Shown: piece by piece, positions 1-12,637 of the stretch | Position numbering within the stretch: the first letter of the stretch is position 1 | Layout of the letters: the number at the start of each line of letters is the position of its first letter | Assembly (NCBI GenBank): GCA_964057225.1 | Contig: OZ059897.1 | Location: 1,860,001 to 1,924,000 of the forward strand | Direction: 5' to 3' | From: Auanema rhodensis | Lineage: Eukaryota; Nematoda; Chromadorea; Rhabditida; Rhabditidae | Length of the DNA: 64,000 nucleotides | Made by a program: the position numbers and the translations under genes | The notes under the pieces: generated by a model | What the model was told of the DNA's origin: nothing | What the model saw: the letters and a program-made list of their open reading frames with translations, nothing else | Database searches by the model: none

Positions 1-3000
1 TCCCATGTACACTTAACATTGCTTCCAAAAACATTGTGACAAAAATTTTCCCGAAAAATTTCTAAATAATTTCACAAAAAGTAGATGTTTTTAGATTCCT
101 TTTTTCAAGACGAATACGATGGACAATGTTTTTCAACGAAAAAATCATTTCTTCAGGGTGAAAATTGAGGATATAAGTGTGAACATATATCAGTTGATAT
201 CTCAGTGCATTTTTAAGCTAACTCAAATCTGATAACACAGATCGACGCAGCTTAAAAATCCGCATCGAATGCACTATACTACATTGAGAAACGCTCTATA
301 CAAAAATTAGTTATGATCGTTTGAAAAATAATGCATTAGTGTATGCTGAGTTCCCATGTACACTCAACATTGCTTCCAAAAACATTTTGACAAAAATTTT
401 CCCGAAAAATTTCTGAATAATTTCACAAAAAGTGAATGTTTTTAGATTCCTTTTTTCAAGGCGAAGACGATGGACATTGTTATTCAACGAAAAAATTAAT
501 TCTTCAGGGTGAAAATCGAGGATATAAGTGTGAACCTATATCAGTTGATATCTCGGTGCATTTTTAAGCTAACTCAAATCGGATAACACAGATCGACGCA
601 GCTTAAAAATCCGCATCGAATGCATTATACTACATTGAGAAACGCTCTATACAAAAATTAGTTATGATCGTTTGAAAAAAAATTGCATTAGTGTGTGTTG
701 AGTTCCCATGTACACTTAACATTGCTTCCAAAAACATTGTGACAAAAATTTTCCCGAAAAATTTCTAAATAATTTCACAAAAAGTAGATGTTTTTAGATT
801 TCTTTTTTCAAGGCAAAGACGATGGACAATGTTATTCAACGAAAAAATTAATTCTTCAGGGTGAAAATCGAGGATATAAGTGTGAACCTATATCAGTTGA
901 TATCTCGGTGCATTTTTAAGCTAGCGCAAATCTGATAACACAGATCAACGCAGCTTAAAAATCCGCATCGAATGCACTATACTACAATGAGAAACGCTCT
1001 ATACAAAAATTAGTTATGATCGTTTGAAAAATAATGCATTAGTGTATGTTGAGTTCCCATGTACACTCAACATTGCTTCCAAAAACATTTTGACAAAAAT
1101 TTTCCCGAAAAATTTCTAGATAATTTCACAAAAAGTAGATGTTTTTAGATTCCTTTTTTCAAGACAAATACGATGGACAATGTTTTTTAACGAAAAAATC
1201 ATTTCTTCAGGGTGAAAATCGAGGATATAAGTGTGAACATATATCAGTTGATATCTCGGTGCATTTTTAAGCTAACTCAAATCTGATAACACAGATCGAC
1301 GCAGCTTAAAAATCCGCATCGAATGCACTATACTACATTGAGAAACGCTCTATACAAAAATTAGTTATGATCGTTTGAAAAATAATGCATTAGTGTATGC
1401 TGAGTTCCCATGTACACTCAACATTGCTTCCAAAAACATTTTGACAAAAATTTTCCCGAAAAATTTCTAAATAATTTCACAAAAAGTAGATGTTTTTAGA
1501 TTCCTTTTTTCAAGACGAATACGATGGACAATGTTTTTCAACGAAAAAATCATTTCTTCAGGGTGAAAATCGAGGATATAAGTGTGAACTTATATCAGTT
1601 GATATCTCGGTGCATTTTTAAGCTAGCGCAAATCTGATAACACAGATCAACGCAGCTTAAAAATCCGCATCGAATGCACTATACTACAATGAGAAACGCT
1701 CTATACAAAAATTAGTTATGATCGTTTGAAAAATAATGCATTAGTGTATGTTGAGTTCCCATGTACACTCAACATTGCTTCCAAAAACATTTTGACAAAA
1801 ATTTTCCCGAAAAATTTCTAAATAATTTCACAAAAAGTAGATGTTTTTAGATTCCTTTTTTCAAGGCGAAGACGATAGACAATGTTATTCAACGAAAAAA
1901 TTAGTTCTTCAGGGTGAAAATCGAGGATATAAGTGTGAACTTATATCAGTTGATATCTCGGTGCATTTTTAAGCTAGCGCAAATCTGATAACACAGATCG
2001 ACGCAACTTAAAAATCCGCATCGAATGCACTATACTACATTGAGAAACGCTCTATACAAAAATTAGTTATGATCGTTTGAAAAATAATGCATTAGTGTAT
2101 GTTGAGTTCCCATGTACACTCAACATTGCTTCCAAAAACATTTTGACAAAAATTTTCCCGAAAAATTTCTAAATAATTTCACAAAAAGTAGATGTTTTTA
2201 GATTCCTTTTTTCAAGACGAATACGATGGACAATGTTTTTTAACGAAAAAATCATTTCTTCAGGGTGAAAATCGAGGATATAAGTGTGAACATATATCAG
2301 TTGATATCTCGGTGCATTTTTAAGTTAACTCAAATCTGATAACACAGATCAACGCAGCTTAAAAATCCGCATCGAATGCACTATACTACAATGAGAAACG
2401 CTCTATACAAAAATTAGTTATGATCGTTTGAAAAATAATGCATTAGTGTATGTTGAGTTCCCATGTACACTCAACATTGCTTCCAAAAACATTTTGACAA
2501 AAATTTTCCCGAAAAATTTCTAAATAATTTCACAAAAAGTAGATGTTTTTAGACTCCTTTTTTCAAGACGAATACGATGGACAATGTTTTTTAACGAAAA
2601 AATCATTTCTTCAGGGTGAAAATCGAGGATATAAGTGTGAACATATATCAGTTGATATCTCGGTGCATTTTTAAGCTAACTCAAATCTGATAACACAGAT
2701 CGACGCAGCTTAAAAATCCGCATCGAATGCACTATACTACATTGAGAAACGCTCTATACAAAAATTAGTTATGATCGTTTGAAAAATAATGCATTAGTGT
2801 ATGTTGAGTTCCCATGTACACTCAACATTGCTTCCAAAAACATTTTGACAAAAATTTTCCCGAAAAATGTCTAAATAATTTCACAAAAAGTAGATGTTTT
2901 TAGATTCCTTTTTTCAAGACGAATACGATGGACAATGTTTTTTAACGAAAAAATCATTTCTTCAGGGTGAAAATCGAGGATATAAGTGTGAACATATATC

Positions 3001-6000
3001 AGTTGATATCTCGGTGCATTTTTAAGCTAACTCAAATCTGATAACACAGATCGACGCAGCTTAAAAATCCGCATCGAATGCACTATACTACATTGAGAAA
3101 CGCTCTATACAAAAATTAGTTATGATCGTTTGAAAAATAATGCATTAGTGTATGTTGAGTTCCCATGTACACTCAACATTGCTTCCAAAAACATTTTGAC
3201 AAAAATTTTCCCGAAAAATGTCTAAATAATTTCACAAAAAGTAGATGTTTTTAGATTCCTTTTTTCAAGACGAATACGATGGACAATGTTTTTTAACGAA
3301 AAAATCATTTCTTCAGGGTGAAAATCGAGGATATAAGTGTGAACATATATCAGTTGATATCTCGGTGCATTTTTAAGCTAACTCAAATCTGATAACACAG
3401 ATCGACGCAGCTTAAAAATCCGCATCGAATGCACTATACTACATTGAGAAACGCTCTATACAAAAATTAGTTATGATCGTTTGAAAAATAATGCATTAGT
3501 GTATGTTGAGTTCCCATGTACACTCAACATTGCTTCCAAAAACATTTTGACAAAAATTTTCCCGAAAAATTTCTAAATAATTTCACAAAAAGTAGATGTT
3601 TTTAGATTCCTTTTTTCAAGACGAATACGATGGACAATGTTTTTTAACGAAAAAATCATTTCTTCAGGGTGAAAATCGAGGATATAAGTGTGAACATATA
3701 TCAGTTGATATCTCGGTGCATTTTTAAGTTAACTCAAATCTGATAACACAGATCAACGCAGCTTAAAAATCCGCATCGAATGCACTATACTACAATGAGA
3801 AACGCTCTATACAAAAATTAGTTATGATCGTTTGAAAAATAATGCATTAGTGTATGTTGAGTTCCCATGTACACTCAACATTGCTTCCAAAAACATTTTG
3901 ACAAAAATTTTCCCGAAAAATTTCTAAATAATTTCACAACAAGTAGATGTTTTTAGATTCCTTTTTTCAAGACGAATACGATGGACAATGTTTTTTAACG
4001 AAAAAATCATTTCTTCAGGGTGAAAATCGAGGATATAAGTGTGAACATATATCAGTTGATATCTCGGTGCATTTTTAAGCTAACTCAAATCTGATAACAC
4101 AGATCGACGCAGCTTAAAAATCCGCATCGAATGCACTATACTACATTGAGAAACGCTCTATACAAAAATTAGTTATGATCGTTTGAAAAATAATGCATTA
4201 GTGTATGCTGAGTTCCCATGTACACTCAACATTGCTTCCAAAAACATTTTGACAAAAATTTTCCCGAAAAATTTCTAAATAATTTCACAAAAAGTAGATG
4301 TTTTTAGATTCCTTTTTTCAAGACGAATACGATGGACAATGTTTTTCAACAAAAAAATCATTTCTTCAGGGTGAAAATCGAGGATATAAGTGTGAACATA
4401 TATCAGTTGATATCTCGGTGCATTTTTAAGTTAACTCAAATCTGATAACACAGATCAACGCAGCTTAAAAATCCGCATCGAATGCACTATACTACATTGA
4501 GAAACGCTTTATACAAAAATTAGTTATGATCGTATGAAAAATGATGCATTAGTGTATGTTGAGTTCCCATGTACACTCAACATTGCTTCCAAAAACATTT
4601 TGACAAAAATTTTCCCGAAAAATTTCTAAATAATTTCACAGAAAGTAGATGTTTTTAGATTCCTTTTTTCAAGACGAATACGATGGACAATGTTTTTCAA
4701 CGAAAAAATCATTTCTTCAGGGTGAAAATCGAGGATATAAGTGTGAACATATATCAGTTGATATCTCGGTGCATTTTTAAGTTAACTCAAATCTGATAAC
4801 ACAGATCAACGCAGCTTAAAAATCCGCATCGAATGCACTATACTACAATGAGAAACGCTCTATACAAAAATTAGTTATGATCGTTTGAAAAATAATGCAT
4901 TAGTGTATGTTGAGTTCCCATGTACACTCAACATTGCTTCCAAAAACATTTTGACAAAAATTTTCCCGAAAAATTTCTAAATAATTTCACAAAAAGTAGA
5001 TGTTTTTAGATTCCTTTTTTCAAGGCAAAGACGATAGACAATGTTATTCAACGAAAAAATTAGTTCTTCAGGGTGAAAATCGAGGATATAAGTGTGAACT
5101 TATATCAGTTGATATCTCGGTGCATTTTTAAGCTAGCGCAAATCTGATAACACAGATCGACGCAGCTTAAAAATCCGCATCGAATGCACTATACTACATT
5201 GAGAAACGCTCTATACAAAAATTAGTTATGATCGTTTGAAAAATAATGCATTAGTGTATGTTGAGTTCCCATGTACACTCAACATTGCTTCCAAAAACAT
5301 TTTGACAAAAATTTTCCCGAAAAATTTCTAAATAATTTCACAAAAAGTAGATGTTTTTAGATTCCTTTTTTCAAGACGAATACGATGGACAATGTTTTTT
5401 AACGAAAAAATCATTTCTTCAGGGTGAAAATCGAGGATATAAGTGTGAACATATATCAGTTGATATCTCGGTGCATTTTTAAGTTAACTCAAATCTGATA
5501 ACACAGATCAACGCAGCTTAAAAATCCGCATCGAATGCACTATACTACAATGAGAAACGCTCTATACAAAAATTAGTTATGATCGTTTGAAAAATAATGC
5601 ATTAGTGTATGTTGAGTTCCCATGTACACTCAACATTGCTTCCAAAAACATTTTGACAAAAATTTTCCCGAAAAATTTCTAAATAATTTCACAAAAAGTA
5701 GATGTTTTTAGATTCCTTTTTTCAAGACGAATACGATGGACAATGTTTTTTAACGAAAAAATCAGTTCTTCAGGGTGAAAATCGAGGATTTAAGTGTGAA
5801 CATATATCAGTTGATATCTCGGTGCATTTTTAAGCTAACTCAAATCTGATAACACAGATCGACGCAGCTTAAAAATCCGCATCGAATGCACTATACTACA
5901 TTGAGAAACGCTCTATACAAAAATTAGTTATGATCGTTTGAAAAATAATGCATTAGTGTATGCTGAGTTCCCATGTACACTCAACATTGCTTCCAAAAAC

Positions 6001-6670
6001 ATTTTGACAAAAATTTTCCCGAAAAATTTCTAAATAATTTCACAAAAAGTAGATGTTTTTAGATTCCTTTTTTCAAGACGAATACGATGGACAATGTTTT
6101 TCAACAAAAAAATCATTTCTTCAGGGTGAAAATCGAGGATATAAGTGTGAACATATATCAGTTGATATCTCGGTGCATTTTTAAGTTAACTCAAATCTGA
6201 TAACACAGATCAACGCAGCTTAAAAATCCGCATCGAATGCACTATACTACATTGAGAAACGCTTTATACAAAAATTAGTTATGATCGTATGAAAAATAAT
6301 GCATTAGTGTATGTTGAGTTCCCATGTACACTCAACATTGCTTCCAAAAACATTTTGACAAAAATTTTCCCGAAAAATTTCTAAATAATTTCACAAAAAG
6401 TAGATGTTTTTAGATTCCTTTTTTCAAGACGAATACGATGGACAATGTTTTTTAACGAAAAAATCATTTCTTCAGGGTGAAAATCGAGGATATAAGTGTG
6501 AACATATATCAGTTGATATCTCGGTGCATTTTTAAGCTAACTCAAATCTGATAACACAGATCGACGCAGCTTACAAATCCGCATCGAATGCACTATACTA
6601 CATTGAGAAACGCTCTATACAAAAATTAGTTATGATCGTTTGAAAAATAATGCATTAGTGTATGCTGAGT
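1..6670. repeat. Array segment n=1-19: irregular, S2-rich
   Basis: This segment is mostly S2 units and their T218/A244/A284 relatives. It contains short local echoes rather than a steady higher-order period. n=6-8 resembles n=15-17 (offset nine units), both starting with a unit that reads GATAGAC and T185. n=11-13 resembles n=16-18 (offset five). Units n=1-3 hold several private changes (T14, T166, A204, a one-base insertion). No gene or non-satellite sequence is present. Confidence 0.85.
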
Positions 6671-9600
6671 TCCCATGTACACTCAACATTGCTTCCAAAA
6701 ACATTGTGACAAAAATTTTCCCGAAAAATTTCTAAATAATTTCACAAAAAGTAGGAGTTTTTAGATTTCTTTTTTCAAGGCAAAGACGATGGACAATGTT
6801 ATTCAACGAAAAAATTAATTCTTCAGGGTGAAAATCGAGGATATAAGTGTGAACCTATATCAGTTGATTACTCGGTGCATTTTTAAGCTAGCGCAAATCT
6901 GATAACACAGATCGACGCAGCTTAAAAATCCGCATCGAATGCACTATACTACATTGAGAAACGCTCTATCCAAAAATCAGTTATGATCGTTTGAAAAATA
7001 ATGCATTAGTGTATGTTGAGTTCCCATGTACACTCAACATTGCTTCCAAAAACATTTTGACAAAAATTTTCCCGAAAAATTTCTAAATAATTTCACAAAA
7101 AGTAGATGTTTTTAGATTCCTTTTTTCAAGACGAATACGATGGACAATGTTTTTTAACGAAAAAATCATTTCTTCAGGGTGAAAATCGAGGATATAAGTG
7201 TGAACATATATCAGTTGATATCTCGGTGCATTTTTAAGCTAACTCAAATCTGATAACACAGATCGACGCAGCTTAAAAATCCGCATCGAATGCACTATAC
7301 TACATTGAGAAACGCTCTATACAAAAATTAGTTATGATCGTTTGAAAAATAATGCATTAGTGTATGCTGAGTTCCCATGTACACTCAACATTGCTTCCAA
7401 AAACATTTTGACAAAAATTTTCCCGAAAAATTTCTAAATAATTTCACAAAAAGTAGATGTTTTTAGATTCCTTTTTTCAAGACGAATACGATGGACAATG
7501 TTTTTCAACAAAAAAATCATTTCTTCAGGGTGAAAATCGAGGATATAAGTGTGAACATATATCAGTTGATATCTCGGTGCATTTTTAAGTTAACTCAAAT
7601 CTGATAACACAGATCGACGCAGCTTAAAAATCCGCATCGAATGCACTATACTACATTGAGAAACGCTCTATACAAAAATTAGTTATGATCGTTTGAAAAA
7701 TAATGCATTAGTGTATGCTGAGTTCCCATGTACACTCAACATTGCTTCCAAAAACATTGTGACAAAAATTTTCCCGAAAAATTTCTAAATAATTTCACAA
7801 AAAGTAGGAGTTTTTAGATTCCTTTTTTCAAGACGAATACGATGGACAATGTTATTCAACGAAAAAATTAATTCTTCAGGGTGAAAATCGAGGATATAAG
7901 TGTGAACATATATCAGTTGATATCTCGGTGCATTTTTAAGCTAACTCAAATCTGATAACACAGATCGACGCAGCTTAAAAATCCGCATCGAATGCACTAT
8001 ACTACATTGAGAAACGCTCTATACAAAAATTAGTTATGATCGTTTGAAAAATAATGCATTAGTGTATGCTGAGTTCCCATGTACACTCAACATTGCTTCC
8101 AAAAACATTGTGACAAAAATTTTCCCGAAAAATTTCTAAATAATTTCACAAAAAGTAGGAGTTTTTAGATTTCTTTTTTCAAGGCAAAGACGATGGACAA
8201 TGTTATTCAACGAAAAAATTAATTCTTCAGGGTGAAAATCGAGGATATAAGTGTGAACCTATATCAGTTGATTACTCGGTGCATTTTTAAGCTAGCGCAA
8301 ATCTGATAACACAGATCGACGCAGCTTAAAAATCCGCATCGAATGCACTATACTACATTGAGAAACGCTCTATCCAAAAATCAGTTATGATCGTTTGAAA
8401 AATAATGCATTAGTGTATGTTGAGTTCCCATGTACACTCAACATTGCTTCCAAAAACATTTTGACAAAAATTTTCCCGAAAAATTTCTAAATAATTTCAC
8501 AAAAAGTAGATGTTTTTAGATTCCTTTTTTCAAGACGAATACGATGGACAATGTTTTTTAACGAAAAAATCATTTCTTCAGGGTGAAAATCGAGGATATA
8601 AGTGTGAACATATATCAGTTGATATCTCGGTGCATTTTTAAGCTAACTCAAATCTGATAACACAGATCGACGCAGCTTAAAAATCCGCATCGAATGCACT
8701 ATACTACATTGAGAAACGCTCTATACAAAAATTAGTTATGATCGTTTGAAAAATAATGCATTAGTGTATGCTGAGTTCCCATGTACACTCAACATTGCTT
8801 CCAAAAACATTTTGACAAAAATTTTCCCGAAAAATTTCTAAATAATTTCACAAAAAGTAGATGTTTTTAGATTCCTTTTTTCAAGACGAATACGATGGAC
8901 AATGTTTTTCAACAAAAAAATCATTTCTTCAGGGTGAAAATCGAGGATATAAGTGTGAACATATATCAGTTGATATCTCGGTGCATTTTTAAGTTAACTC
9001 AAATCTGATAACACAGATCAACGCAGCTTAAAAATCCGCATTGAATGCACTATACTACATTGAGAAACGCTTTATACAAAAATTAGTTATGATCGTATGA
9101 AAAATAATGCATTAGTGTATGTTGAGTTCCCATGTACACTCAACATTGCTTCCAAAAACATTTTGACAAAAATTTTCCCGAAAAATTTCTAAATAATTTC
9201 ACAAAAAGTAGATGTTTTTAGATTCCTTTTTTCAAGACGAATACGATGGACAATGTTTTTCAACGAAAAAATCATTTCTTCAGGGTGAAAATCGAGGATA
9301 TAAGTGTGAACATATATCAGTTGATATCTCGGTGCATTTTTAAGCTAACTCAAATCTGATAACACAGATCGACGCAGCTTAAAAATCCGCATCGAATGCA
9401 CTATACTACATTGAGAAACGCTCTATACAAAAATTAGTTATGATCGTTTGAAAAATAATGCATTAGTGTATGCTGAGTTCCCATGTACACTCAACATTGC
9501 TTCCAAAAACATTGTGACAAAAATTTTCCCGAAAAATTTCTAAATAATTTCACAAAAAGTAGGAGTTTTTAGATTTCTTTTTTCAAGGCAAAAACAATGG

Positions 9601-12600
9601 ACAATGTTATTCATCGAAAAAATTAATTCTTCAGGGTGAAAATCGAGGATATAAGTGTGAACCTATATCAGTTGATTACTCGGTGCATTTTTAAGCTAGC
9701 GCAAATCTGATAACACAGATCAACGCAGCTTAAAAATCCGCATCGAATGCACTATACTACATTGAGAAACGCTTTATACAAAAATTAGTTATGATCGTAT
9801 GAAAAATAATGCATTAGTGTATGTTGAGTTCCCATGTACACTCAACATTGCCTCCAAAAACATTTTGACAAAAATTTTCCCGAAAAATTTCTAAATAATT
9901 TCACAGAAAGTAGATGTTTTTAGATTCCTTTTTTCAAGACGAATACGATGGACAATGTTTTTCAACGAAAAAATCATTTCTTCAGGGTGAAAATCGAGGA
10001 TATAAGTGTGAACATATATCAGTTGATATCTCGGTGCATTTTTAAGCTAACTCAAATCTGATAACACAGATCGACGCAGCTTACAAATCCGCATCGAATG
10101 CACTATACTACATTGAGAAACGCTCTATACAAAAATTAGTTATGATCGTTTGAAAAATAATGCATTAGTGTATGCTGAGTTCCCATGTACACTCAACATT
10201 GCTTCCAAAAACATTGTGACAAAAATTTTCCCGAAAAATTTCTAAATAATTTCACAAAAAGTAGGAGTTTTTAGATTTCTTTTTTCAAGGCAAAGACGAT
10301 GGACAATGTTATTCAACGAAAAAATTAATTCTTCAGGGTGAAAATCGAGGATATAAGTGTGAACCTATATCAGTTGATTACTCGGTGCATTTTTAAGCTA
10401 GCGCAAATCTGATAACATAGATCGACGCAGCTTAAAAATCCGCATCGAATGCACTATACTACATTGAGAAACGCTCTATACAAAAATCAGTTATGATCGT
10501 TTGAAAAATAATGCATTAGTGTATGTTGAGTTCCCATGTACACTCAACATTGCTTCCAAAAACATTTTGACAAAAATTTTCCCGAAAAATTTCTAAATAA
10601 TTTCACAAAAAGTAGATGTTTTTAGATTCCTTTTTTCAAGACGAATACGATGGACAATGTTTTTTAACGAAAAAATCATTTCTTCAGGGTGAAAATCGAG
10701 GATATAAGTGTGAACATATATCAGTTGATATCTCGGTGCATTTTTAAGCTAACTCAAATCTGATAACACAGATCGACGCAGCTTAAAAATCCGCATCGAA
10801 TGCACTATACTACATTGAGAAACGCTCTATACAAAAATTAGTTATGATCGTTTGAAAAATAATGCATTAGTGTATGCTGAGTTCCCATGTACACTCAACA
10901 TTGCTTCCAAAAACATTTTGACAAAAATTTTCCCGAAAAATTTCTAAATAATTTCACAAAAAGTAGATGTTTTTAGATTCCTTTTTTCAAGACGAATACG
11001 ATGGACAATGTTTTTCAACAAAAAAATCATTTCTTCAGGGTGAAAATCGAGGATATAAGTGTGAACATATATCAGTTGATATCTCGGTGCATTTTTAAGT
11101 TAACTCAAATCTGATAACACAGATCAACGCAGCTTAAAAATCCGCATTGAATGCACTATACTACATTGAGAAACGCTTTATACAAAAATTAGTTATGATC
11201 GTATGAAAAATAATGCATTAGTGTATGTTGAGTTCCCATGTACACTCAACATTGCTTCCAAAAACATTTTGACAAAAATTTTCCCGAAAAATTTTTAAAT
11301 AATTTCACAAAAAGTAGATGTTTTTAGATTCCTTTTTTCAAGACAAATACGATGGACAATGTTTTTCAACGAAAAAATCATTTCTTCAGGGTGAAAATCG
11401 AGGATATAAGTGTGAACATATATCAGTTGATATCTCGGTGCATTTTTAAGCTAACTCAAATCTTATAACACAGATCGACGCAGCTTAAAAATCCGCATCG
11501 AATGCACTATACTACATTGAGAAACGCTCTATACAAAAATTAGTTATGATCGTTTGAAAAATAATGCATTAGTGTATGCTGAGTTCCCATGTACACTCAA
11601 CATTGCTTCCAAAAACATTTTGACAAAAATTTTCCCGAAAAATTTCTAAATAATTTCACAAAAAGTAGATGTTTTTAGATTCCTTTTTTCAAGACGAATA
11701 CGATGGACAATGTTTTTCAACAAAAAAATCATTTCTTCAGGGTGAAAATCGAGGATATAAGTGTGAACATATATCAGTTGATATCTCGGTGCATTTTTAA
11801 GTTAACTCAAATCTGATAACACAGATCAACGCAGCTTAAAAATCCGCATTGAATGCACTATACTACATTGAGAAACGCTCTATACAAAAATTAGTTATGA
11901 TCGTTTGAAAAATAATGCATTAGTGTATGCTGAGTTCCCATGTACACTCAACATTGCTTCCAAAAACATTTTGACAAAAATTTTCCCGAAAAATTTCTAA
12001 ATAATTTCACAAAAAGTAGATGTTTTTAGATTCCTTTTTTCAAGACGAATACGATGGACAATGTTTTTCAACAAAAAAATCATTTCTTCAGGGTGAAAAT
12101 CGAGGATATAAGTGTGAACATATATCAGTTGATATCTCGGTGCATTTTTAAGTTAACTCAAATCTGATAACACAGATCAACGCAGCTTAAAAATCCGCAT
12201 TGAATGCACTATACTACATTGAGAAACGCTTTATACAAAAATTAGTTATGATCGTATGAAAAATAATGCATTAGTGTATGTTGAGTTCCCATGTACACTC
12301 AACATTGCTTCCAAAAACATTTTGACAAAAATTTTCCCGAAAAATTTTTAAATAATTTCACAAAAAGTAGATGTTTTTAGATTCCTTTTTTCAAGACAAA
12401 TACGATGGACAATGTTTTTCAACGAAAAAATCATTTCTTCAGGGTGAAAATCGAGGATATAAGTGTGAACATATATCAGTTGATATCTCGGTGCATTTTT
12501 AAGCTAACTCAAATCTGATAACACAGATCGACGCAGCTTAAAAATCCGCATCGAATGCACTATACTACATTGAGAAACGCTCTATACAAAAATTAGTTAT

Positions 12601-12637
12601 GATCGTTTGAAAAATAATGCATTAGTGTATGCTGAGT
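6671..12637. repeat. Array segment n=20-36: S5-S2-S3 modules
   Basis: The order S5, S2, S3 appears at n=20-22, 24-26 and 30-32. The S5 members n=20 and n=24 share the private CTATCC and AATCAG changes near 296-310. n=20-22 and n=24-26 therefore look like a four-unit duplication. S3 units here carry T266 (n=26, 32, 34, 35), and n=33 and n=36 share T62 with A112. n=23 and n=28 are mosaics. No gene is present. Confidence 0.8.
7022..7372. repeat. Satellite unit subtype S2 (n=21)
   Basis: This subtype is like the reference unit but carries T at unit position 134, giving TTTTAACG in place of TTTCAACG. It dominates the first 6.6 kb (for example n=4, 8, 9, 10, 12, 17, 19) and recurs at n=25, 31, 177 and 179. 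A companion form in n=7, 11 and 16 also has T218, A244 and A284. Units n=9 and n=10 (2810-3511) look identical to each other and share a private G60, so they are a very recent one-unit duplication. Confidence 0.8.
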
